DNA of 64,000 bases from NCBI RefSeq assembly GCF_003696285.1, contig NZ_RFFL01000005.1, forward strand, positions 240,750-304,749, read 5' to 3'. A program made the position numbers and the translations under genes. Shown here piece after piece: positions 16,621 through 25,000 of the stretch; the stretch's first letter is position 1, and the number at the start of each line of letters is the position of its first letter. The notes beneath the pieces are model-generated. The model was not told where the DNA came from, did no database searches, and saw nothing but the letters and a program-made list of their open reading frames with translations. The DNA comes from Stutzerimonas nitrititolerans (GTDB taxonomy: Bacteria; Pseudomonadota; Gammaproteobacteria; Pseudomonadales; Pseudomonadaceae).

Positions 16621-17385
16621 TTAACGGCTCAGTGAAGAGCGCAACTGTTTGGTATGGGTATGGACATAGTGCAGTACATATAAGGCGAAGGCGTTCATCA
16701 GCGAGAAGTTCAGAAAGCGCCTGCGGATCTGCATGTCTTCACGAATGGCGTCGAAACGCCGCTTATGGGAAACACCGGTCGTATCGAATATGCACAATGG
16801 AAATGGCAACTGCATGACGGCCGTCTTGACATCGAGTCCCTGCAGAAACTCGATGAGCAGGCAATAGTCGGCCGACAACTTGTAATCGAGCCTGAACCTG
16901 AACTGGCGCAGGCGTTCATTCTCGAAATACATGGTCTGGTGGCTGGCCGGCAGGCCGATTGGCGCGCGTTCGATGGGTCTGGCACTGGTTCTGATCAATC
17001 GTCCGCTGGCGGTCTTCTGATAGAAATCGCCATAGATGAACTTCGGCTTGATATCGGCGCGCTGCACCTGCGCGGTGATTCTCTCCAGCACTTCGGCGTC
17101 CGCCAGGCAGTCGCCGCTGTTGAGAAACAGCGTGTAGCCCGGGGTTTCCACGGCCTTCGCACGCCCTTTGTCCATCGCATCGTAGATGCCCTTGTCAGGC
17201 TCGATGGTAATTTCCGCCTGGGCATCGTCCAGCGCTTGCAACCACTCGACACTGCCATCGGTGGACGCGCCATCGATGACGATCCAGCGAAAGTTTCGAC
17301 AGGTCTGACGGCTCAGGCTCTGGTAGGTATCGCGCAGTCCGTCCAGATTATTCCAGTTTATAGTTACGATACTGAAACTGACCAT
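16621..17385 (-). CDS. GT2 glycosyltransferase (WcaE-like)
   Basis: A 254-residue GT-A fold family 2 glycosyltransferase. It opens SFSIVTINWNNLDGLRDTYQSL. The nucleotide-binding region reads WIVIDGASTDGSVEWL, the acidic metal site lies around FLNSGDCLAD, and KGIYDAMDKG occupies the position usual for WcaE-like enzymes of colanic-acid loci. ASHQTMYFEN supplies the acceptor-side segment. Its start codon region overlaps the end of the Wzy-like gene by 38 bp, supporting co-translation. It should add one sugar to the lipid-linked repeat unit; donor and linkage are not predictable. Confidence 0.88.
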   Translation of the reverse strand: MVSFSIVTINWNNLDGLRDTYQSLSRQTCRNFRWIVIDGASTDGSVEWLQALDDAQAEITIEPDKGIYDAMDKGRAKAVETPGYTLFLNSGDCLADAEVLERITAQVQRADIKPKFIYGDFYQKTASGRLIRTSARPIERAPIGLPASHQTMYFENERLRQFRFRLDYKLSADYCLLIEFLQGLDVKTAVMQLPFPLCIFDTTGVSHKRRFDAIREDMQIRRRFLNFSLMNAFALYVLHYVHTHTKQLRSSLSR

Positions 17386-18697
17386 AATTCACCCGTTCGA
17401 TATTTGCATTTAAGGTTTTTTCACTGGCCTGAACCTTGGCGTAATAAAGGAAGAACGCAGCGGCCATCCCATATACGTCGCCGGAAAATGTCAGCGCATT
17501 GGACAGCGTGAAGTTCAGCATCCCCGATACGAATGCCAATTGCAGGGCGGCAAGCAAATTCCCTTTATCGGGACATTTGCGCATTATCCAGATGAAACCA
17601 CCATAGAAGAGCAGCACGACGACAGGCGTCAGGAAACCATAACGATAATAAACACCGAACAGCCCGACATCGGAAAGATAGAAGTGCGAGTTGTAGATCG
17701 CTGAGAAACCACCCTGCCACTGCAGCGATAGCGCACCCATGCCGAAATAATGGTTGTCACGGATGGCGTCGAGAATGATCGAAACCGTTACATCCCTTAC
17801 GCTGGTCTGGCCGGTCGCTTCGAATATCAGCGCATGGAGCCTGTCGTACTGCTGCTGATAGAACTCGGGCATCAACAGATAAGAAACAACCAGGATCGCC
17901 AGCCCCAATATGCTCATCTTCAATAGCGAATCGACGCGCTTGCGGAAGATCCAGAGCCCCGCCAGCGCCCATACCAGCATCGTCTGGCGGGTCTGCAGAA
18001 CCAGCCAGAGATAGGCGACGAAATACAGCAAGATGCAGAGTTTGCCGAGGGTGACCCGGTCTCGCATGCTGTACATCACCATGAATACCGCCACGGAGAT
18101 GTAGGGCGAGGCGATGCGGAAACGGTTCGGCCGCAGCGCGTCTTCGTATTGCAACCAGTTGTCGACCGTGAACGCCGCCGCCTGGTTCTGCGGAATGATG
18201 CCCAGGTAGTAGGTGAAGCCGAAGGTCGCGCAGAAGATGGCGATGTAGAGAAAGTACTTCTCCAGCTCGGCCTGGGTCGGCTGTGCCTGGATCAGCAGGA
18301 ACAGCACCGGGAAGAAGATCAGGTACTGGAGGAAACGTCTCTCCTCGAACAGCCCGTAGACGATCGGCTGCTCGAAATTCAGATAGGCCAGCACCGCCGA
18401 AACCAGGGGCAGCACCGTGCCCATGAAGATGATCCACAGGCTCGTCTTGGACTGGTAGACCCATCGCCAGGCCACGAACAGACAGGCCGTCGCGCCCACG
18501 ACGAACAGCAGGAAAATCTCCTGCAGATAGGGAACACCCGCCCTTTTGTCATCCGTGAGGAAGAAGCAGGTGGAGTTCAGCAAAACCAGCATGAAAAGCA
18601 GGTTTCGGTAGGCCAGTATTTTCCTTAACAAAGCGCTAATCCCAGTTGAGTTTCGATCGCCATGACGCAGCCTTGACCGCCGGCGCGCCCGCACCAC
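17348..18697 (-). CDS. Wzy-like polysaccharide polymerase / O-antigen ligase family membrane protein
   Basis: Up to 449 residues with 10 or more transmembrane segments. A large loop near residues 270-340 (MPEFYQQQYDRLHALIF...HYFGMGALSLQWQGG) lies in the position of the catalytic periplasmic loop of Wzy/WaaL proteins. Sequence identity within this class is always low; the topology and its place between glycosyltransferase and sugar-nucleotide genes make it the likely repeat-unit polymerase. The start is uncertain: the GTG at 18697 gives an unusually basic leader, and an internal TTG or ATG nearer the first helix (about residue 22 or 36) may be used. Confidence 0.78.
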   Translation of the reverse strand: MVRARRRSRLRHGDRNSTGISALLRKILAYRNLLFMLVLLNSTCFFLTDDKRAGVPYLQEIFLLFVVGATACLFVAWRWVYQSKTSLWIIFMGTVLPLVSAVLAYLNFEQPIVYGLFEERRFLQYLIFFPVLFLLIQAQPTQAELEKYFLYIAIFCATFGFTYYLGIIPQNQAAAFTVDNWLQYEDALRPNRFRIASPYISVAVFMVMYSMRDRVTLGKLCILLYFVAYLWLVLQTRQTMLVWALAGLWIFRKRVDSLLKMSILGLAILVVSYLLMPEFYQQQYDRLHALIFEATGQTSVRDVTVSIILDAIRDNHYFGMGALSLQWQGGFSAIYNSHFYLSDVGLFGVYYRYGFLTPVVVLLFYGGFIWIMRKCPDKGNLLAALQLAFVSGMLNFTLSNALTFSGDVYGMAAAFFLYYAKVQASEKTLNANIERVNYGQFQYRNYKLE

Positions 18698-18780
18698 CCA
18701 TCAGCCGGCGCCCGCGCGTGTGTTCATGGACAACGGGGCTGGCGTAAATATCCGTCGCTCGCCTGCGGCGGGCAGCCGAT

Positions 18781-19755
18781 TCAGCCCCTTGCCCGATCCT
18801 GATGCTCGACGAACCAGCGATAGGCGTCGCGCAGCCCCTCCTCCAGGCCGATGCTCGCCTGCCAGCCCAGAGCCTCGAGGCGTGAAACGTCCATCAGCTT
18901 GCGCATGGTTCCATCCGGCTTGCTGCTGTCGAATGCCAGCTCCCCCTGGTATTCGGTGACCCGCGCGACGGTTTCCGCCAGTTCGCGGATGCTGCAATCG
19001 ACGCCGGTCCCGACGTTGATGTGCGAAAGCATGGGCTGCGTGCAGGCCTGGTAGGCGCTCGCCTCCAGCTCCATCACATGCACGCTGGCCGCAGCCATGT
19101 CGTCGACGTGGAGGAATTCGCGCATGGGCTTGCCGCTGCCCCAGATGACCACCTGCTCGTCGCCACGCTGGCCGGCTTCATGGAAGCGGCGCAGCAACGC
19201 CGGGATGACGTGACTGTTTTCCGGGTGGAAGTTGTCGTTCGGGCCATACAGGTTGGTCGGCATCACGCTGCGGTAATCGCGCCCGTACTGGCGGTTGTAG
19301 CTCTCGCAGAGCTTGATGCCGGCAATCTTGGCGATGGCGTAGGGCTCGTTGGTCGGCTCCAGCGTGCCGGTCAGCAGCGCCTCTTCCTTCATCGGCTGCT
19401 CGGCCTCCCTGGGGTAGATGCAGGAGGAGCCGAGAAACAGCAGCTTCTGCACGCCGTGGCTGTGCGCGGCGTGGATGACGTTGGCCTCGATCATCAGGTT
19501 CTGATAGATGAACTCGGCCGGATAGGCGTTGTTGGCATGGATACCGCCGACCTTGGCCGAGGCGAGATAGACCTGGTCGATCCGCTGCTCGGCGAAGAAG
19601 GCAGCCACTGCCGCCTGGTCCAGCAGGTCCAGCTCGTCCCGCGAGCGGGTAATCAAGTTGCCGTAGCCGAGCGCCTGCAGCCGACGCACGATCGCCGAGC
19701 CGACCATCCCGCGATGGCCGGCGATGAAGATGCGCTGATCCTGTTCCCGTGGCAT
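18781..19755 (-). CDS. fcl: GDP-L-fucose synthase
   Basis: A 324-residue short-chain dehydrogenase of the Fcl/WcaG family. It epimerises and reduces GDP-4-keto-6-deoxymannose to GDP-L-fucose with NADPH. The dinucleotide loop is GHRGMVG at 13-19. The catalytic triad lies in LGSSCIYP (Ser110/111) and EPYAIAK (Tyr139, Lys143). [15 protein letters not shown] and [15 protein letters not shown] are diagnostic for the subfamily. It is 3 bp downstream of gmd, the preceding enzyme of the same pathway, so the two are co-expressed. It predicts fucose in the polymer. Confidence 0.96.
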   Translation of the reverse strand: MPREQDQRIFIAGHRGMVGSAIVRRLQALGYGNLITRSRDELDLLDQAAVAAFFAEQRIDQVYLASAKVGGIHANNAYPAEFIYQNLMIEANVIHAAHSHGVQKLLFLGSSCIYPREAEQPMKEEALLTGTLEPTNEPYAIAKIAGIKLCESYNRQYGRDYRSVMPTNLYGPNDNFHPENSHVIPALLRRFHEAGQRGDEQVVIWGSGKPMREFLHVDDMAAASVHVMELEASAYQACTQPMLSHINVGTGVDCSIRELAETVARVTEYQGELAFDSSKPDGTMRKLMDVSRLEALGWQASIGLEEGLRDAYRWFVEHQDRARG

Positions 19756-19758
19756 GGC

Positions 19759-20883
19759 TCAGTTCTCCACGCTGACCGGAACATCGTGCCCGTGCTCCTT
19801 GAGCAGGGCGTGACGGCGGGCGATCTTCAGGTCTTCATCGACCATCTCGGCGCACATCTGCTGCACGCTGATCTCCGGCGTCCAGCCCAGCTTCTGCTTG
19901 GCCTTGCTCGGATCGCCCAGCAGCGTCTCGACTTCCGCCGGGCGGAAGTAACGCGGATCGACGCGCACGATGACGTCGCCTTCCTTCAATGCCGGTGCCT
20001 TGTTGCCCTCGATGCCTTCGATGACGGCCCGCTCATCGACACCGCTGCCCTCGAAGCGCAGGCGCACGCCCAGTTCGGCCGCCGACCAGCGAATGAACTC
20101 ACGCACCGAATACTGCACGCCCGTGGCGATGACGAAGTCGTCGGCCTGCTCCTGCTGCAGCATCATCCACTGCATGCGCACGTAGTCCTTGGCATGCCCC
20201 CAGTCGCGCAGCGAATCGAGGTTGCCCATGTACAGGCAGTCTTCCAGTCCCTGGGCGATGTTGGCCAGGCCACGGGTGATCTTGCGGGTAACGAAGGTCT
20301 CGCCTCGGCGCGGCGATTCATGGTTGAACAGGATGCCGTTGCAGGCATACATGCCGTATGCCTCGCGGTAGTTGACCGTGATCCAGTAGGCGTAGAGCTT
20401 GGCCACCGCGTAGGGCGAGCGCGGGTAGAAAGGCGTGGTTTCCTTCTGCGGAATTTCCTGCACCAGGCCGTAAAGCTCGGACGTCGAGGCCTGGTAGAAA
20501 CGGGTCTTCTTCTCCAGGCCGAGCAGACGGATGGCCTCGAGCAGGCGCAGGGTGCCCAGGCCGTCGACATCGGCGGTGTATTCGGGTGCCTCGAAGCTCA
20601 CCGCCACGTGGGATTGCGCCGCGAGGTTGTAGACCTCGTCGGGTTGCACTTCCTGGATGATGCGGGTCAGGTTGGAGGAATCGCTGAGATCGCCGTAGTG
20701 CAGGACGAAATTCTGGTTCTGGACGTGCGGGTCCTGATAGATGTGGTCCACCCGCTGGGTGTTGAACGACGAGGCACGGCGCTTGATGCCATGGACCTCG
20801 TAACCTTTTTCCAGCAGCAGTTCCGCGAGATATGAACCATCCTGGCCGGTAATCCCGGTGATCAACGCTCTTTTCCGTTCCAT
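19759..20883 (-). CDS. gmd: GDP-mannose 4,6-dehydratase
   Basis: A 374-residue enzyme that converts GDP-mannose to GDP-4-keto-6-deoxymannose, the first committed step to GDP-fucose. The Rossmann loop [12 protein letters not shown] is at 9-20. [14 protein letters not shown] and [14 protein letters not shown] are family blocks. The catalytic Ser/Thr-Glu-Tyr-Lys set lies in STSELYG and [27 protein letters not shown] is the diagnostic Gmd segment. The length matches the family. It precedes fcl by 3 bp in the operon. GDP-rhamnose or another 6-deoxyhexose could also derive from its product, but the adjacent fcl favours fucose. Confidence 0.97.
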   Translation of the reverse strand: MERKRALITGITGQDGSYLAELLLEKGYEVHGIKRRASSFNTQRVDHIYQDPHVQNQNFVLHYGDLSDSSNLTRIIQEVQPDEVYNLAAQSHVAVSFEAPEYTADVDGLGTLRLLEAIRLLGLEKKTRFYQASTSELYGLVQEIPQKETTPFYPRSPYAVAKLYAYWITVNYREAYGMYACNGILFNHESPRRGETFVTRKITRGLANIAQGLEDCLYMGNLDSLRDWGHAKDYVRMQWMMLQQEQADDFVIATGVQYSVREFIRWSAAELGVRLRFEGSGVDERAVIEGIEGNKAPALKEGDVIVRVDPRYFRPAEVETLLGDPSKAKQKLGWTPEISVQQMCAEMVDEDLKIARRHALLKEHGHDVPVSVEN

Positions 20884-20924
20884 TTCACGAACTCCTGGTC
20901 AATTAAAAGATGAGAGGGGATTAG

Positions 20925-22082
20925 TCAGGGTTTGGCGCCTTTGAGCATCAGCTGCAGACGCTCCAGAAAGCCGAAGCAGATGACCGGCAACGACGGAAAC
21001 TTGTAGAAGAAGCGATAGGTGTCGTACTGCGTACGCGGTGCGCTGAGCGATGCCTCGTCGACCTGCGCGGCCTCGATCAGGGCGATGCCCTCGCCTTCCA
21101 CGTCATGCAGAACGCTGAGCTCCATCGGCTTCATCGACAGGCTGAAGCTGTGCAGGCCCGGCTTGGTCGTGCGGGTCAGTTGCAGGCCGTTGCGGCAATC
21201 CTTGCAGCCGTAGAGATTGACGGTGAAATCCAGGTGGGCCAGTTTGCCGTTCAGGCGCTTGATGCTGGCCGGCGACAGCTCGCAGAAGGCGTCGTATACG
21301 GCCAGGCTCTCTTGCAGCCGGGCGAAACGGTAGTCGATGCGCTGCTGCTGGATCGCCACCTGGAAGCGCGACGAGGCGACATAAAAATGCTGCCCCGGAT
21401 CGCCGAAGTTGGTGGTCAGCGAGCGGTAGGGATAAACGAAGTACAGGTCCTGGGAGATGATGTAGGCGTTGTGCAGTTTCAGCCAGGACGACTCGGGCCA
21501 GCTGCGAATGTCCCCGGGGATGCCCTCGATGGCGCTCACATCGGTGCCCTGCTCCTGCAGCCAGGTGCGGAAGCCCTGCCAGTTGCGACGCGACCAGATC
21601 TGCCCCCAGGACGCCGCCAGCTGCATGAAGTGGACATGCGAATCGCCGTTGTCGATGGGCGTGAACGGCAGGTTGGCGGTCTGGTTGAACTGCTGGCTAT
21701 AGAGGCTGATGCCCGCCACTTTCGGCTCGTCGGCATAGAAGGCGGCGGCCCGCACGCTGTACTCGTAGAAGTGCGGCGAGACGAACAGGTCGTCTTCCAG
21801 CACCACGATGTCGCCGTACTCCTCGGTCAGGTCGCCGCAGCTCAACACGTGCTGGCGCAGGCCCATGCGCTGCTCGCGGGCGATCACCCGCTTTTCGCCA
21901 TAGGGCCAGTCGAAATCCCTGGCCGCCTGCAGCGGCTCCAGGGTGTCGGATTTGTCCAGGCTGATCACCAGGCGCACGTTGCCGGCCGGATAGTGCGCCT
22001 TGCTCAACGAGCGCAGCAGGCGGCCGAGGCTTTTCGGCCGGTTGTAGCCAATGACGACGACGGTGGGCAAGTTGACTGTCAT
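20925..22082 (-). CDS. GT-A glycosyltransferase
   Basis: A 385-residue protein with a GT-A type nucleotide-diphospho-sugar domain. VVVIGYNRPKSLGRLLRSL is the N-terminal strand-loop-helix, LVISLDKSD follows, and GDIVVLEDDLFVSPHFY holds the acidic metal-binding site (EDD in place of DxD). ASWGQIWSRRNWQGF and a cysteine pair (GCKDCRNG) occur further on. Related sequences are annotated as hypothetical glycosyltransferases, distantly like GnT-I-type enzymes. It lies between wzx and gmd in the operon. It probably adds one sugar of the repeat unit; donor and linkage are unknown. Confidence 0.8.
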   Translation of the reverse strand: MTVNLPTVVVIGYNRPKSLGRLLRSLSKAHYPAGNVRLVISLDKSDTLEPLQAARDFDWPYGEKRVIAREQRMGLRQHVLSCGDLTEEYGDIVVLEDDLFVSPHFYEYSVRAAAFYADEPKVAGISLYSQQFNQTANLPFTPIDNGDSHVHFMQLAASWGQIWSRRNWQGFRTWLQEQGTDVSAIEGIPGDIRSWPESSWLKLHNAYIISQDLYFVYPYRSLTTNFGDPGQHFYVASSRFQVAIQQQRIDYRFARLQESLAVYDAFCELSPASIKRLNGKLAHLDFTVNLYGCKDCRNGLQLTRTTKPGLHSFSLSMKPMELSVLHDVEGEGIALIEAAQVDEASLSAPRTQYDTYRFFYKFPSLPVICFGFLERLQLMLKGAKP

Positions 22083-22128
22083 ATCGAATCCGAACCACTT
22101 GAGTGTTTGAAGATGTACCGGAGCATGC

Positions 22129-23496
22129 TCACTGGCCCTGCTCCGTTCGCCGCGCGTACCACACCCGCGAGGCGATCAGCACGATCACCATCAGCGCCGA
22201 ATAGATCAGGACGCTGGCGCAGGCGAAGGCCTGCACCGTCACGACCGCCTCGCTCCACAGCAGCGCGCCGGCGAACAGCGCGCCGATACGCAACGCCGTG
22301 CTGACGACCTCGAACAACAGGAAGCGCTTCTGCAGCGACAGCGCCGGCACCGTGACCACGCAGGGCCGCGAGATGAAGATGAAGAACTCCGCCAGCGCCA
22401 GCCAGCGCGCGAACTCGCCCGCCACCCGCCACTCGGCGCCGAATACCCAGGCGAACAACGCCGGGCCGGCGACTATCACCACGGCGAACGGCACCAGCCC
22501 TACCAGCGCCAGCGCGGACGTGGCCTTCACCAGCATCGAGGTGACCGCCTCGCCGTCGTGGATGGCACGGGTGATGCGCGGGTAATAGACATCCCCCACG
22601 GACTTGCCGATGAGGTTGGTCGGCATGCTCAGCACCTGTTTGCCCAAGGCGAAGAAGCCTGCTGCCGCCGGCCCGAAGTAGACCGCCAGCACCAGCGTCG
22701 GCAGGTGTTGGGAGATCGCGTTGATCAGGATCACCGGCGCGCGGTACAGCGGAAAATCCGCGTGCCGCCGCGCCAGGGCCGCCAGGCCGGGCACCGGCTC
22801 CGCGGTTTTTTCCGCGCCATGGTCATGGGCCTTGGCGCGCCACATGGCCAGGCCCAGCATTGCGGCATGCAGCGCCTGTTGCAGCGCGGTGGTGCAGACC
22901 AGCACCAGCGCGGACGACTGGATCAGCCCGGCCCCGGTGCGCAGCGAATTGAACAGCAGTGAGTTGCCCACCGCCACGCTGGCAGTGATGCGAAACTGCT
23001 GAGTGCGATACAGCCATTGCTGGGCGATCTCCAGTGCCGCACCACTGAACATCACCAGCGGTATCAGCATCAGGTACGGCTCGATCACCGCGACATCCGC
23101 CTTCTCGACGAGCCAGCCGCCAAAAAGATGGATCGACAGCGCCGCCAGCGCGGCCAGCAGCACGGCGAGCATCAGCGACAGCCGCACCAGCCCGCGCGCA
23201 TCGCCGTCGCGCTTGGGCAGCACGATGGCGATGGGATAGGTCAGCGCCGCGATCGGGATGAGCATCAGCGTCACGCTCAGGAAGGTGCCCAGCACGCCGT
23301 AGGCTTCGGGCCCGTAGATGCGCGTGATGACCGGCATGAAGGCCATGGTGATGGCCTGGGCGCCGGCCGTACCGCTGACGACCGTCAGGATGTTGCGCAG
23401 CAGCTTGCTACGCATGCCGCCGCGCAAGGCCTCTTTCAACCGTTCCATGGACGAACCGGAAGCCGGCTGGCCGTCCTGCTGTTCGATGACGTTCAC
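22129..23496 (-). CDS. wzx: Wzx-type polysaccharide flippase
   Basis: A 455-residue membrane protein with 12 or more hydrophobic segments, of the O-antigen/capsule flippase family. The first helix region reads LLRNILTVVSGTAGAQAITMAFMPVITRIYGPEAYG, a typical Wzx opening where a basic patch precedes helix 1 and the pattern R-x-Y-G-x-E-x-Y-G follows helix 2. Residues 1-25 are hydrophilic and cytoplasmic. It would move the lipid-linked repeat unit to the periplasmic face for the Wzy-like protein. It lies 13 bp downstream of ugd in the operon. A second, unrelated-looking flippase is at 5411. Confidence 0.87.
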   Translation of the reverse strand: MNVIEQQDGQPASGSSMERLKEALRGGMRSKLLRNILTVVSGTAGAQAITMAFMPVITRIYGPEAYGVLGTFLSVTLMLIPIAALTYPIAIVLPKRDGDARGLVRLSLMLAVLLAALAALSIHLFGGWLVEKADVAVIEPYLMLIPLVMFSGAALEIAQQWLYRTQQFRITASVAVGNSLLFNSLRTGAGLIQSSALVLVCTTALQQALHAAMLGLAMWRAKAHDHGAEKTAEPVPGLAALARRHADFPLYRAPVILINAISQHLPTLVLAVYFGPAAAGFFALGKQVLSMPTNLIGKSVGDVYYPRITRAIHDGEAVTSMLVKATSALALVGLVPFAVVIVAGPALFAWVFGAEWRVAGEFARWLALAEFFIFISRPCVVTVPALSLQKRFLLFEVVSTALRIGALFAGALLWSEAVVTVQAFACASVLIYSALMVIVLIASRVWYARRTEQGQ

Positions 23497-23509
23497 TGGC
23501 GATTTCCGT

Positions 23510-24856
23510 TCACGCCGCGATCGACTTGCGGCCGATGCCGTAGTAGGCGAAGCCTTCGCGGGCGATCTGCTCGGTGTCGTACTGGTTGCGGCCGTCGATA
23601 ATCAGCGGCGTCTTCAGCAACCGCTTCAGCGCGCGGAAATCCGGGCGGCGGAAGGGTTTCCACTCGGTCACCAGGCACAGCGCGTCGGCATCGATGGCCG
23701 CCTCGTACTGGCCTTCGACGATCTGCAGCTTCTCCTCGGCGAACCAGGCCTCGGGGAATTCGCGGCGGGCCGTGTCACTGGCCACCGGATCGAAGGCCCG
23801 CACCTTGGCGCCGGCGGCAATCAGGCTGTTGATCAGCACCACGCTCGGCGCTTCGCGCATGTCGTCGGTGCCCGGCTTGAAGGCCAGCCCCCAGACCGCG
23901 AAGGTACGGCCGCCGAGGTTGCCTCCGTAGTGGGCGGAAATCTTGTCGAACAGGGTGTGCTTCTGCTGCTCGTTGCGCGCTTCAACCGCCTGCAGCAGCT
24001 TTGGTTCGAAGTCGATCTGGTGGGCGATGTTGATCAGCGCCTTGACGTCCTTCGGGAAGCACGAGCCGCCATAACCGCAGCCGGCATAGATGAAGTGGTA
24101 GCCGATGCGCTCGTCGGAACCGATGCCCAGGCGCACGTTCTCCACGTCCACGTCCAGCCGTTCGCAGAGCCCGGCGATTTCGTTCATGAAGGAAATCTTG
24201 GTCGCCAGCATGGCGTTGGCGGCGTACTTGGTCATTTCCGCATCGCGAATGCCCATGAACATGGTGCGCGGGCGGTTGCGAATGAAGGGCGCGTAGATGC
24301 GGCTCATGACCTGTCGCGCATGCTCGTTGTCGGCACCAATGACGATCCGGTCGGGGTGCATGAAATCGTTGACCGCCGCGCCCTCCTTGAGGAACTCGGG
24401 GTTGGAAACCACCGAGAACTCCACGTCCACACCACGCGCTTCGAGGCGTTCGGCGACGGCGGCGCGCACCAGGTCCGCGGTGCCCACCGGCACGGTGGAC
24501 TTGTTCACCACGATGGCCGGGCTGGTGAGGTGATCGCCGATCTGCCGGGCCACTTCCAGCACGTAGCGCAGATCCGCCGAGCCATCCTCGCCGGGCGGCG
24601 TGCCGACGGCGATGAAGAACACTTCGGACTGTTCCACTGCCTCGCTCAGCGAGGTGGTGAAATGCAGGCGACCCGAGGCGTGATTTTCGCTGACGATGGT
24701 TTCCAGCCCCGGCTCGTAGATTGGCAGGATGCCCTGCTTGAGGTTGGCGATCTTCTCCTTGTCGACATCGACGCAGTAGACCGTATTGCCCATCTCCGCG
24801 ATGCAGGCCCCTGTCACGAGGCCGACGTAGCCACTCCCTACGACCGTGATGTTCAT
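23510..24856 (-). CDS. ugd: UDP-glucose 6-dehydrogenase
   Basis: A 448-residue member of the UDP-glucose/GDP-mannose dehydrogenase family. The NAD loop VGSGYVG is at 6-12 and NPEFLKEG at 152-159. The conserved lysine is in MTKYAANAM (Lys210), and the catalytic cysteine is Cys266 in GGSCFPKD. UDP-glucuronate synthesis is preferred over GDP-mannuronate because the sequence reads like classical Ugd (AGCGYGGSCFPKDVKALI, WGLAFKPGTDDMREAPS) and no alginate genes are present. The product would supply glucuronate to the exopolysaccharide. It is separated from wzc by 144 bp containing a strong hairpin. Confidence 0.93.
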   Translation of the reverse strand: MNITVVGSGYVGLVTGACIAEMGNTVYCVDVDKEKIANLKQGILPIYEPGLETIVSENHASGRLHFTTSLSEAVEQSEVFFIAVGTPPGEDGSADLRYVLEVARQIGDHLTSPAIVVNKSTVPVGTADLVRAAVAERLEARGVDVEFSVVSNPEFLKEGAAVNDFMHPDRIVIGADNEHARQVMSRIYAPFIRNRPRTMFMGIRDAEMTKYAANAMLATKISFMNEIAGLCERLDVDVENVRLGIGSDERIGYHFIYAGCGYGGSCFPKDVKALINIAHQIDFEPKLLQAVEARNEQQKHTLFDKISAHYGGNLGGRTFAVWGLAFKPGTDDMREAPSVVLINSLIAAGAKVRAFDPVASDTARREFPEAWFAEEKLQIVEGQYEAAIDADALCLVTEWKPFRRPDFRALKRLLKTPLIIDGRNQYDTEQIAREGFAYYGIGRKSIAA

Positions 24857-24953
24857 TACCCGATTCCTCGTTTTAGACGTTGTTCAGCCATGCCGCAGCC
24901 CGCCCCGCCAGTACGGCTGGCAGCCAGGGTTGCTGGGCAGTGATCAGGAAAGG

Positions 24954-24975
24954 CCGGGGTTCCACGGAACCCCGG
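24954..24975 (-). terminator. GC-rich perfect hairpin between wzc and ugd
   Basis: CCGGGGTTCC-AC-GGAACCCCGG is a 10-bp perfect stem lying 26 bp after the wzc stop and 98 bp before the ugd start. On the minus strand it is followed by CCTTTCC, a weak T-run. It may act as a partial terminator or an mRNA-stability element inside the RfaH-controlled operon. Confidence 0.45.
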
Positions 24976-25000
24976 GCGCTATGCTCGACAGCGAATCGGA

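Noticed and set aside
19021..20835. Long plus-strand open frame (about 600 codons) opposite fcl and gmd
   Set aside because: It is antisense to two well-conserved enzymes; such frames arise from the GC-rich third positions. Protein is His/Asp/Gly-rich without motifs.
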